DNA of 5,643 nucleotides from contig CAKROE010000121.1 of the NCBI GenBank assembly GCA_934371915.1, positions 1-5,643 of the forward strand. Reading direction: 5' to 3'. Positions 1 through 5,643 of this stretch are shown piece by piece (within the stretch, counting starts at the first letter, position 1; each line of letters opens with the position of its first letter). A program made the translations under genes and the position numbers. The stretch comes from an uncultured Blautia sp. (GTDB lineage: Bacteria; Bacillota; Clostridia; Lachnospirales; Lachnospiraceae). The notes under the pieces are model-generated. The model saw only the letters and a program-made list of their open reading frames with translations. It did not search any database and was not told the DNA's origin.

Positions 1-360
1 CGTCGACAGAGTAAAGGTATCAAATCCCTGTTCCTTCAGAAATCCGGCAACTTCGGTAGTCAGATCCTCATGCGCATCCCTTGTAGAAAGCATCTCCTGC
101 ATATTCATAAGATCTGAAACCTCTGCAACACTGGAAAAAAACACAGCCTTGCCATAGCTGCGGATTCTTTTTTCGCACTCCTCAAGTGTACCGACCGCCG
201 GAGGACAGGCCCATGTACTTCCATATCGTTCACATTCCTGTTTGCAGATCTGACGTACTCTTGTTTCTACAGAAAGATCAGACGTGTCCAGAATGCGATA
301 TTCATATATCGGATACGCGGAAATAAATTCTTCGAATTTTGCAGTATCCAGTTCAGCCAT
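1..360 (-). CDS. DUF2284 family predicted metal-binding protein, N-terminal 120 residues (cut by window edge)
   Basis: Reading leftward from an ATG at 358-360, the frame stays open for 120 codons to the window edge, so the C-terminal part and stop are missing. Residues 39-62 carry a cysteine cluster: C39 and C43 (CKQEC), then the segment YGSTWACPP with C52, then C62. The spacing Cx3C...WxCPP...C is the hallmark of DUF2284, a family of roughly 180-220 residues annotated as predicted metal-binding. No reaction is established for it as far as I know; an Fe-S or other metal site held by these cysteines is inference. There is no signal peptide or membrane segment in the visible part, so it is probably cytoplasmic. 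A GGAGG ribosome binding site at 369-373, 8 nt before the ATG, fixes the start. The gene follows the cupin gene by 23 nt, so the two are very probably cotranscribed. Family assignment is fairly sure; function is unknown. Confidence 0.82.
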   Translation of the reverse strand, partial: MAELDTAKFEEFISAYPIYEYRILDTSDLSVETRVRQICKQECERYGSTWACPPAVGTLEECEKRIRSYGKAVFFSSVAEVSDLMNMQEMLSTRDAHEDLTTEVAGFLKEQGFDTFTLST

Positions 361-383
361 GTGTGCTTCCTCCGTTTCGTTTC

Positions 384-710
384 TTAATCCAGAATGATCA
401 GTGCCATGAAAACAAGATCTTCATCGCCGGTATTTGTCATCCCATGTCCCTGACCGTCCGGTGTAAAGGTCACATCTCCGGCTTTTACCATACGCAGGGT
501 GCCGTTGTCGCTGTAGATGCCTTTTCCTGAAAGGATATAATAAGTTTCGCTTTCGTTGTGATGTTCGTGGTATCCAAGAGAACATCCCGGCTCCAGCGTT
601 ACTTCTGCATACAGGCCGCATTTACCGTTTAACTGTTTTTCGTTAAGAAGTCTTTTGATCAGTACATGTCCCTGACCGCCTGCCATGTTCTCTACTCTTT
701 CTGTTGTCAT
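384..710 (-). CDS. Small single-domain cupin protein (108 aa)
   Basis: A complete 108-residue protein made of almost nothing but one cupin beta-barrel. Both classical motifs match the consensus exactly. Motif 1 runs from G42 to G62, with H48, H50 and E55 as predicted metal ligands in the segment YHEHHNESE. Motif 2 runs from G78 to N93, with P84, G86, the fourth ligand H89 and N93. A mononuclear metal site (Fe, Mn, Zn or Ni) is therefore likely. Small cupins of this type include sugar-phosphate isomerases, dioxygenases and simple binding or sensor proteins, and the sequence does not tell which. No signal peptide or helix-turn-helix domain is present, so it is not a cupin-type regulator. The start is supported by an AGGAGG site 9 nt upstream; the in-frame Met9 has no such site. 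It lies 71 nt after rlmH and 23 nt before the DUF2284 gene. Confidence 0.93.
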   Translation of the reverse strand: MTTERVENMAGGQGHVLIKRLLNEKQLNGKCGLYAEVTLEPGCSLGYHEHHNESETYYILSGKGIYSDNGTLRMVKAGDVTFTPDGQGHGMTNTGDEDLVFMALIILD

Positions 711-719
711 ATCACTTAT

Positions 720-725
720 CCTCCT
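720..725 (-). promoter_or_regulatory. Ribosome binding site of the cupin gene
   Basis: On the minus strand AGGAGG lies 9 nt before the ATG at 708-710. It is a full anti-16S match and decides the start in favour of Met1 over the in-frame Met9. Confidence 0.85.
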
Positions 726-739
726 TTATGGAATCCTTT

Positions 740-770
740 ATTACAAACCGGATTTTCCGGAATGTGTCCT
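740..770 (-). promoter_or_regulatory. Weak candidate promoter for the cupin-DUF2284 pair
   Basis: In the 71-nt gap after rlmH the minus strand reads TGTAAT (740-745, five of six matches to TATAAT) preceded by AGGACA (765-770, four of six to TTGACA). The spacer is 19 nt, longer than the optimal 17, and such boxes occur by chance in AT-rich gaps. Read-through from the rlmH operon is an equally good explanation for expression of the pair, since no good terminator separates them. Confidence 0.2.
748..760. repeat. Short perfect inverted repeat in the rlmH-cupin gap
   Basis: The sequence CCGGATTTTCCGG has two 5-bp arms around a 3-nt centre (on the minus strand CCGGA-AAA-TCCGG). It is too short, and its downstream T-run too weak, to act as a convincing terminator. 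It sits between the two candidate promoter boxes, where an operator would sit, but there is no other evidence that a protein binds there. Confidence 0.4.
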
Positions 771-781
771 TATTTTTACCG

Positions 782-1261
782 TCATTTATGGTACGGTTCA
801 TTGTTCATGATCCGATAACTCCGATAGATCTGTTCGAGAAGAATCATCTGCATGAGCTGATGTGGAAAAGTCATTTTTGAAAAACTAAGCTTATAATCTG
901 CCCTGCGCAAAACTTCATCTCCAAGTCCAAGTGAGCCACCGATCACAAAAGCGATCGAGCTTTTGCCTTCAACACCCAAACGGCTGATTTTTTCTGAAAG
1001 TTCTACAGAATCCAGCATCTTTCCGTCAAGTGCAAGCGCGATCACATAATCCTGGTCACGGATCTGTTTCATCAGACGCTGCGCCTCTGTATTTTTGATC
1101 TGTTCATTCAGAGCGTCTGAAGCTTTGTCCGGTGTCTTTTCATCCGGCACCTGACAGAATGTAAGCTTACAGTAACGGCTGAGACGTTTCGCATATTCCG
1201 CGATTCCGTCATTCAGATATTTTTCTTTGATTTTTCCTACTGTTACGATTCGTATCTCCAT
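782..1261 (-). CDS. rlmH: 23S rRNA (pseudouridine1915-N3)-methyltransferase RlmH
   Basis: A complete 159-residue SPOUT-class methyltransferase, the usual length for RlmH. The family uses S-adenosylmethionine to methylate N3 of pseudouridine 1915 in helix 69 of 23S rRNA, acting on assembled 70S ribosomes as a homodimer. Visible landmarks are the N-terminal strand MEIRIVTVGKIKEKY, the central VIALALDGK segment (about residues 73-81), the SAM-binding loop FVIGGSLGLG (105-114) and the C-terminal trefoil-knot signature LSFSKMTFPHQL (125-136), LLEQIYRS (141-148) and NEPYHK (154-159). Family members known to me usually have Arg after HQLM; here it is Gln138. The ATG shares one base with the ftsK stop (TGATG), and its ribosome binding site lies within the ftsK coding sequence, so translation is probably coupled to ftsK. 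It is the last gene of the putative uppP-ftsK-rlmH operon. Confidence 0.96.
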   Translation of the reverse strand: MEIRIVTVGKIKEKYLNDGIAEYAKRLSRYCKLTFCQVPDEKTPDKASDALNEQIKNTEAQRLMKQIRDQDYVIALALDGKMLDSVELSEKISRLGVEGKSSIAFVIGGSLGLGDEVLRRADYKLSFSKMTFPHQLMQMILLEQIYRSYRIMNNEPYHK

Positions 1262-4161
1262 CAGCCGTTTTCCTCTAAGTAATTTTCAAACTGTTCCTGC
1301 GACATCAGTACTTTACGTGGTTTTGTTCCTTCTTCCGGACCTACCACGCCTGCATCACACAACTGGTCCATGATCCTGGCAGCTCTGTTGAATCCGATCT
1401 TGAACATTCTCTGGAGCATACCGATCGATGCCTTTTCTTTTTCAATGATAAATTTACCGGCATCCACGAAATAAACATCTCTCTCATCTCCGGAAGAAGT
1501 GCCTCCGGCGGACATACTGACCGTATTTACCTGCTGTTCGATCTGTGTATTGTACTGTGTTCCCGGATTCTTATCTGCAAGGAAATCAACAATTGCACTG
1601 ACTTCTTCATCCGATACAAACGCGCCCTGCAGTCGTGCCGGTTTCTGATATCCCTGCGGATAAAACAGCATATCACCTTTTCCCAGAAGTTTCTCGGCAC
1701 CGTTCATATCCAGAATGGTTCTGGAGTCTACACCCGAAGAAACAGAGAAAGCGATTCGTGACGGCATATTTGCCTTGATCAGACCGGTAATAACGTTTAC
1801 AGACGGACGCTGTGTTGCAATGATCAGATGAATACCGGCAGCACGTGCAAGCTGTGCCAGACGGCAGATTGCATCCTCAACTTCGCCCGGCGCAACCATC
1901 ATAAGGTCAGCAAGCTCGTCTACCACGATCACGATCTGCGGCATACGCTCCGGTCGTTCTTCCCCTTCCGGAATACGCATTCCATCAACCTTTCGATTGT
2001 ATTCCTGCAAGTTGCGGACACCAAACTCCGCAAAAGTATTGTAACGGCCCATCATCTCTGTAACAGCCCAGTTCAGTGCACCGGCAGCCTTTTTGGGGTC
2101 AGTCACTACCGGAATCAACAGATGTGGAATTCCGTTGTATACACTCAGTTCTACTACTTTCGGGTCAATCATGATAAGTTTGACATCTTCCGGTGCCGCC
2201 TTATACAAAATGCTGACAATCAGCGTGTTGATACATACAGATTTACCGGAACCGGTTGCTCCCGCAATCAGAAGATGTGGCATCTTCGCGATATCTGTTA
2301 CGACCGGTTTACCTGCAATATCTTTGCCGACGGCAAATGCCAGTTTTGACTTCGCAGTCTGGAATTCCTGTGACTGCAGCAGTTCCCGCAGCATGACCGC
2401 ATGATTTTCTTTATTCGGTACTTCGATGCCGACCGCTGCCTTGCCCGGTATCGGTGCTTCGATTCGGATATCCGGTGTCGCAAGGTTCAGCTTGATGTCG
2501 TCTGCAAGGTTTACAATTTTACTTACCTTTACACCCATCTCCGGCTGAAGTTCATAACGGGTAACCGTCGGACCACAGCTTACATTCGTCACTGTGACAT
2601 TGACACCGAAATTGTGCAGCGTATCCTGTAATTTCTTCGCCGTTTTGCGAAGATGTTCGTCAGAATCTCCCTGTGATTTGCCATCACCACGTTTCAGAAG
2701 CTTCAGCGGCGGATAATGATATTCCTTTTTGACCTCTTCATTTTTCTGCGTGATTTCTTTCTGGATATTCTGGATCCCGCTCTCAATCTCCTTCGGAGAA
2801 GATTTCGGATTCTTCGCAGGCTGTGAAGGGGCTTTTTCCGCAGCGGCTGCCGGCTGTAGAGCATGATCCGGCTCCGGCTCTGCCTCAGGATAAATTTCCT
2901 GCGGTGCGCCATAATCGCGGTGTTGCTCCGTCACATAATTATTCTGTGGTTCTTCATAAGATAATGGTGATTCTGTATCAGCAGAGGGCTGATCTTCTGC
3001 ATAAGGAGAATTCTCTTCTGTATAAGACTGCTCTTCTGTATGAGACTGTTCCTCTGTATAAGAAGGCTGTGGGTCCGCATAAGGCATCTGCTCTTCTGCT
3101 TCAATGCTCTGCTCTTCCTGCACCTCCGGTTCTTCGTATACAGATTCTTCATACACCGGCTCTGCACGGTGAATTTCAAAATCTGCTTCCTGTAACGGTA
3201 CCGGTGCACCCGTATCCTCTGCCGCATTCTCACGAGGTGTCAGCTTCGTACCTTCGAGGAATCCGGTGCGTTTCTTTCTCAGAGTTCCCTTTTGGGCCGC
3301 CTTTGTTTCTTTAACAGTCTCTTTTTCTTTTGTATTTGCTTCTGTATCTGCTGCTTTATCTGCTGTACCTTTTTCCGCCTTTGCAGCAGTATTTTCATCC
3401 TCCGCAGCTGCATCTTCTGCCAGGGCTTCCTCCAGCTCACGGATACGCTGTGCCTGACGCTCTTCTCTTCGCTGACGACGTTCCTGCACACGGAGTTCTT
3501 TTCTTAATTCACGTTCCGGCTGTCCCTCCATATACATATCACGACCGTCACGTACAAGAGCACAGACAGCATCCCACACACGGAACACAAAGCCGAAGAA
3601 AGATTTCTGTGTTACAAGAATCAGAGAAATCAACAATACCAGAACAATGATCACATAACCACCCGCCACACCAAATGCAGAAGTAGTCGAAATACAGATT
3701 GCTCCGCCGATCACACCGCCACCTGTATGGTAAACGGAACTTACGGAATAATAATCGGCCAGTGTCATACTCGGCATATATCCTTCCGTCAGAAGCTGGA
3801 TCAGTCCACACAGAAAGATACAAAACAGCAGTGCCGCAAGCGCCTTTTTGTATGCCAGTGGGTTCCTGCGGTTCGAAACCAGAAATACCGCACATCCGAA
3901 GATCAGAAGCGGAAACAGATACGCAAGGATACCCATCACGCCAAAAAATGCCGCGCTGATCGTTGCACCGACAGTACCTCCCATTCCGAGGTTACTGAAA
4001 ATCAAAATGATCGAAGCCGCCAGAATGATAAGCAGAATGATCTCTGTCTGAAATCCACTGGTCACACTCTGTTTCGCTGTCGTTTTCTTTTTTGTATTTT
4101 TACGTCCGGAAGAAGACCTGCCGGTCCCTTTTCGGTTGGTCTGTTTCTTTGTTGCTGCCAC
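1261..4161 (-). CDS. ftsK: DNA translocase FtsK/SpoIIIE
   Basis: A 966-residue septal DNA pump that moves chromosomal DNA out of the closing division (or sporulation) septum using ATP. A Lys/Arg/Ser-rich cytoplasmic tail (1-36) is followed by about four membrane helices (roughly 39-57, 71-95, 105-124, 163-184) that anchor it at the septum. Next come a charged, probably coiled-coil stretch (214-250) and a long acidic, Tyr/Gln/Pro-rich linker (about 250-480). The RecA-like motor (about 485-880) has Walker A GATGSGKS at 634-641 (K640), Walker B ending in D748-E749 (VVDELADL), and TQRP at 783-786. The C-terminal winged-helix gamma domain (893-966) contains GFNRAARIMDQL, the DNA-reading helix that senses polar octamers and sets direction. 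The start codon is GTG (CAC at 4159-4161), backed by AGGAGG 9 nt upstream. It follows uppP by 28 nt and overlaps rlmH by one base. Whether it works in vegetative division, sporulation or both cannot be read from the sequence. Confidence 0.97.
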   Translation of the reverse strand: MAATKKQTNRKGTGRSSSGRKNTKKKTTAKQSVTSGFQTEIILLIILAASIILIFSNLGMGGTVGATISAAFFGVMGILAYLFPLLIFGCAVFLVSNRRNPLAYKKALAALLFCIFLCGLIQLLTEGYMPSMTLADYYSVSSVYHTGGGVIGGAICISTTSAFGVAGGYVIIVLVLLISLILVTQKSFFGFVFRVWDAVCALVRDGRDMYMEGQPERELRKELRVQERRQRREERQAQRIRELEEALAEDAAAEDENTAAKAEKGTADKAADTEANTKEKETVKETKAAQKGTLRKKRTGFLEGTKLTPRENAAEDTGAPVPLQEADFEIHRAEPVYEESVYEEPEVQEEQSIEAEEQMPYADPQPSYTEEQSHTEEQSYTEENSPYAEDQPSADTESPLSYEEPQNNYVTEQHRDYGAPQEIYPEAEPEPDHALQPAAAAEKAPSQPAKNPKSSPKEIESGIQNIQKEITQKNEEVKKEYHYPPLKLLKRGDGKSQGDSDEHLRKTAKKLQDTLHNFGVNVTVTNVSCGPTVTRYELQPEMGVKVSKIVNLADDIKLNLATPDIRIEAPIPGKAAVGIEVPNKENHAVMLRELLQSQEFQTAKSKLAFAVGKDIAGKPVVTDIAKMPHLLIAGATGSGKSVCINTLIVSILYKAAPEDVKLIMIDPKVVELSVYNGIPHLLIPVVTDPKKAAGALNWAVTEMMGRYNTFAEFGVRNLQEYNRKVDGMRIPEGEERPERMPQIVIVVDELADLMMVAPGEVEDAICRLAQLARAAGIHLIIATQRPSVNVITGLIKANMPSRIAFSVSSGVDSRTILDMNGAEKLLGKGDMLFYPQGYQKPARLQGAFVSDEEVSAIVDFLADKNPGTQYNTQIEQQVNTVSMSAGGTSSGDERDVYFVDAGKFIIEKEKASIGMLQRMFKIGFNRAARIMDQLCDAGVVGPEEGTKPRKVLMSQEQFENYLEENG
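1271..1276 (-). promoter_or_regulatory. Ribosome binding site of rlmH embedded in the end of ftsK
   Basis: AGAGGA on the minus strand lies 9 nt before the rlmH ATG and overlaps the ftsK codons for the C-terminal Leu-Glu-Glu. With the TGATG stop-start overlap it points to translational coupling of rlmH to ftsK. Confidence 0.7.
3013..3066 (-). repeat. Three tandem 18-bp repeats within the ftsK linker
   Basis: Units at 3013-3030, 3031-3048 and 3049-3066 are near-identical; the first two differ by a single base (ctcttctgtataagactg against ctcttctgtatgagactg) and the third is more diverged. In frame they encode a six-residue repeat of the type S-Y/H-T-E-E-Q. More degenerate copies of the same Glu/Tyr-rich pattern flank the array. 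Because 18 is a multiple of three, gain or loss of a unit would change only linker length. Confidence 0.85.
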
Positions 4162-4170
4162 TCTGGCACC

Positions 4171-4176
4171 CCTCCT
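4171..4176 (-). promoter_or_regulatory. Ribosome binding site that fixes the GTG start of ftsK
   Basis: AGGAGG on the minus strand lies 9 nt before the GTG at 4159-4161. A second GTG at 4167-4169 is out of frame and too close to the site, so the start at 4161 is preferred despite being non-ATG. Confidence 0.8.
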
Positions 4177-4189
4177 AAAATTTCAAGCT

Positions 4190-5068
4190 TTATAATGCAG
4201 AATTCGTGATCAGGGCAATAAATCCTGCAAGGAAACAATAATAAGCAAAGTAGCGGAACTTCCCCTTATGTACCAGACGCAGACAGGTACGAATCGTAAG
4301 CATACCGACCACTGCTGCAATGATCATCCCAAATACATAAGCAAATCCAAGCCCTATCGTCATGTCCGCAGAACCAAACTGTCCAAGTTCCATAAGCATT
4401 GCACCAACGATTGCCGGAATTGATAAAATATAGGAATATTTAACCGCAAATGTACGTGAAAATCCGCTCATTAAACCTGCACTGATCGTAAGTCCGCTTC
4501 TGGATAATCCCGGAAACACCGAAAGGCCCTGACAGATACCAATCCACATCGCATCAGAAAAATGTGCATCTTTCGCTGCCTTCGTGCCACCGACACGACT
4601 CAGATCAATAACCAGCAAAAGAATTCCGGTTACCAGAATTCCGGCACCCGGAACCAAACCGGATGTAGAAGACAATGCAACCAGCCTTCTTGCTGTATAA
4701 CCGAGAAACGCCGTAGGAATCATAGATACAAGGAGCAGAACTACAAATTTCCGATATACATTACTGATAATGCGTGTATAGTGAAGCTGCTCTCCTGTCC
4801 TTTTGTTGTGTATGTACAGATTTGCATTTCCGATCAGATCCATAAACATATCCAGCGCTTCGAACGCAAGATGCCGGATATCCTTCTGAAATGTCATAAA
4901 AATTGCTGCCAGTGTTCCCAGATGCAGCATGGTCTCAAGCAGGACACCCGGTCCGTGCTCCATACCAAAAAGATTCTGCACAAAACAGAGATGTCCGAAA
5001 CTGCTGACCGGCAAAAACTCTGTAATTCCCTGTACAATAGCGAGTAAAATGATGTATAAAACCGTCAT
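4190..5068 (-). CDS. uppP: Undecaprenyl-diphosphatase UppP (BacA family)
   Basis: A complete 292-residue polytopic membrane protein that removes a phosphate from undecaprenyl diphosphate, regenerating the lipid carrier for peptidoglycan and other surface polymers; overexpression of the family confers bacitracin resistance. Two signatures identify it. VQGITEFLPVSSFGHL (12-27) holds E17, S23 and H26, which correspond to the E. coli catalytic residues E21, S27 and H30. FPGLSRSGLTIS (185-196) holds R190, corresponding to E. coli R174. The first acidic residue of the E. coli motif (E17) is replaced by Gln13, a variant common in the family. Membrane helices are visible at about 3-20, 43-60, 107-127, 140-156, 212-229, 238-258 and 271-290. 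A hydrophilic segment at about 80-105 makes it slightly longer than the shortest members. The ATG has only a modest AAGGA site at 5076-5080, 7 nt upstream. It is first in the uppP-ftsK-rlmH run. Confidence 0.95.
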   Translation of the reverse strand: MTVLYIILLAIVQGITEFLPVSSFGHLCFVQNLFGMEHGPGVLLETMLHLGTLAAIFMTFQKDIRHLAFEALDMFMDLIGNANLYIHNKRTGEQLHYTRIISNVYRKFVVLLLVSMIPTAFLGYTARRLVALSSTSGLVPGAGILVTGILLLVIDLSRVGGTKAAKDAHFSDAMWIGICQGLSVFPGLSRSGLTISAGLMSGFSRTFAVKYSYILSIPAIVGAMLMELGQFGSADMTIGLGFAYVFGMIIAAVVGMLTIRTCLRLVHKGKFRYFAYYCFLAGFIALITNSAL

Positions 5069-5131
5069 AACTTTTTCCTTTTCTTATGATTTGCCTGTCC
5101 TTTTCGATAAAAAGGCACATTACCAGTGGTC

Positions 5132-5160
5132 AGTATAACACATTTTCGAGAAAAAAAAAA
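5132..5160 (-). promoter_or_regulatory. Probable extended -10 promoter of uppP-ftsK-rlmH
   Basis: On the minus strand TATACT (5132-5137) is preceded directly by TGT, giving an extended -10 element (TGnTATACT). At 17-18 nt upstream the -35 position falls in the run of T that ends the preceding terminator, so the -35 match is only TTT-like; extended -10 promoters tolerate this. The predicted start near 5125 leaves a leader of about 57 nt before the uppP ATG. The position just after a strong terminator and before a gene run supports the call. Confidence 0.5.
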
Positions 5161-5195
5161 GCCTTTTGACCGCATCCCATCAGCGGCCAAAGGCT
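5151..5195 (-). terminator. Intrinsic terminator of the upstream oxidoreductase gene
   Basis: On the minus strand AGCCTTTGGCCGC (5183-5195) pairs with GCGGTCAAAAGGCT (5160-5173), giving 13 base pairs with one bulged A and one G-U pair. The loop is 9 nt (5174-5182), and a run of nine more T follows (5151-5159). This is a textbook rho-independent terminator lying 22 nt past the stop codon at 5217-5219. There is no T-run on the plus-strand side, so it acts in one direction only. Confidence 0.93.
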
Positions 5196-5202
5196 CCTTC
5201 GC

Positions 5203-5217
5203 ATAAGCATTGCTTAT
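5203..5217. repeat. Perfect 7-1-7 palindrome overlapping a stop codon
   Basis: ATAAGCA-T-TGCTTAT is a perfect inverted repeat with a one-base centre. It touches the last base of the stop codon of the oxidoreductase gene and lies just before the terminator stem. A one-base loop cannot fold as drawn, so an RNA hairpin would have to open a few pairs. It may be chance or a protein-binding dyad. Confidence 0.4.
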
Positions 5218-5643
5218 TATTTGTTTTTCAGATATTCGTCGATACCTTTTGCACCGGCTTTACCTGCACCCATAGCAAGGATAACAGTAGCCGCACCTGT
5301 AACGGCATCACCACCGGCGTAAACACCGTCTTTGGATGTCTTACCTGTTTCTTCTTCGGCAACGATACATCTTCTCTTGTTGATCTCAAGACCTTTTGTA
5401 GTGGAAGAAATCAGCGGGTTCGGAGAAGTACCAAGAGACATGATAACAGTATCTACATCCATGTCATACTCAGATCCCGGAATCTCAACAGGACGTCTTC
5501 TTCCGGATGCATCCGGCTCGCCCAGTTCCATCTTGACAACTTTCATGCCATTTACATGACCGTTTTCGTCAACAAGGATTTCTTTCGGATTTGTAAGAAG
5601 GTCAAAAATAATACCTTCTTCTTTTGCGTGATGAACTTCTTCA
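5217..5643 (-). CDS. Glutamate synthase small-subunit/NfnB-type FAD-NAD(P) oxidoreductase, C-terminal 141 residues (cut by window edge)
   Basis: The frame is open from the right edge to a TAA at 5217-5219; the N-terminal Fe-S region and first nucleotide-binding fold are outside the window. In visible numbering, the MELGEPDASGRRRPV segment (38-52), VDTVIMSLGTSPNPL (63-77) and the FAD-contacting GVYAGGDAVTGAATV (106-120) mark the C-terminal half of the NADPH-dependent glutamate synthase beta-chain-like family. Members pass electrons between NAD(P)H, FAD and Fe-S clusters. In clostridia the same sequence type is used both in glutamate synthesis (GltA/GltD) and in the electron-bifurcating ferredoxin:NADP oxidoreductase NfnAB. 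Telling these apart needs the gene upstream, outside the window: an nfnA/FNR-like partner would favour NfnB. The ending DEYLKNK just after the FAD motif indicates an intact C-terminus. A strong terminator follows, so it ends its own transcription unit. Confidence 0.9.
   Translation of the reverse strand, partial: EEVHHAKEEGIIFDLLTNPKEILVDENGHVNGMKVVKMELGEPDASGRRRPVEIPGSEYDMDVDTVIMSLGTSPNPLISSTTKGLEINKRRCIVAEEETGKTSKDGVYAGGDAVTGAATVILAMGAGKAGAKGIDEYLKNK

Noticed and set aside
748..760. Intrinsic terminator after rlmH
   Set aside because: The stem is only 5 bp with a 3-nt loop, followed by TTTG rather than a proper T-run.
1828..2349. Plus-strand open frame of 173 codons
   Set aside because: It lies wholly opposite the conserved FtsK motor, has no ribosome binding site, and its translation is Cys/His/Arg-rich without family features.
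3013..3066. Possible CRISPR-like or mobile repeat array
   Set aside because: The repeats are directly abutting with no spacers and stay in frame inside ftsK, so this is a protein repeat.
2931..3233. Second minus-strand frame within the ftsK linker
   Set aside because: It is an out-of-frame reading of the same repeats, rich in Arg/Gln/Ser, with no start signal.
2823..3314. Plus-strand open frame of 163 codons
   Set aside because: It is the antisense of the repetitive FtsK linker; low-complexity codons leave the other frames open by composition.
4562..5047. Plus-strand open frame of 161 codons
   Set aside because: It is opposite uppP, has no recognisable domain, and the minus-strand protein is a clear full-length family member.
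5069..5150. Riboswitch or leader RNA before uppP
   Set aside because: The predicted leader is about 57 nt, AT-rich, and shows no strong paired elements or known riboswitch core.

Overview
The window looks like an ordinary chromosomal housekeeping region of a low-to-mid GC Gram-positive bacterium, most likely an anaerobic clostridium of the Lachnospiraceae type. The reasons are the protein sequences (a SpoIIIE-type FtsK with a long acidic linker, a Firmicutes-like RlmH C-terminus, and a glutamate synthase/NfnB-type flavoprotein of the clostridial kind), strong AGGAGG ribosome binding sites and tight gene packing. The taxonomic call comes from recall of family sequences, not from a search.

All six supported genes lie on the minus strand, so transcription runs from high to low coordinates. 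From the right edge: (1) the C-terminal 141 residues of a FAD/NAD(P)-dependent oxidoreductase of the glutamate synthase small-subunit/NfnB family (5217-5643), closed by a strong intrinsic terminator (5151-5195). (2) A putative uppP-ftsK-rlmH operon (5068 down to 782) starts just after that terminator, from an extended -10 promoter whose -35 region falls in the terminator T-tract. uppP and ftsK are 28 nt apart. ftsK starts with GTG and ends in a TGATG overlap with rlmH. (3) After a 71-nt gap holding a small perfect dyad come a single-domain cupin gene (384-710) and, 23 nt later, a DUF2284 cysteine-motif protein (1-360) cut by the left edge.

Together the middle genes serve growth and division: UppP regenerates undecaprenyl phosphate for cell-wall synthesis, FtsK/SpoIIIE clears DNA from the closing septum, and RlmH modifies 23S rRNA in assembled ribosomes. 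The cupin and DUF2284 genes form a separate small unit of two predicted metal-binding proteins of unknown role.

No RNA genes, mobile elements, CRISPR arrays or attachment sites were seen, and there is no gene-free stretch longer than 300 bases. I did not find convincing evidence of an undescribed system. The points most worth a second look are the metal-binding pair, the repeat-bearing FtsK linker, a substitution in the conserved tail of RlmH, and the compact terminator/promoter junction.
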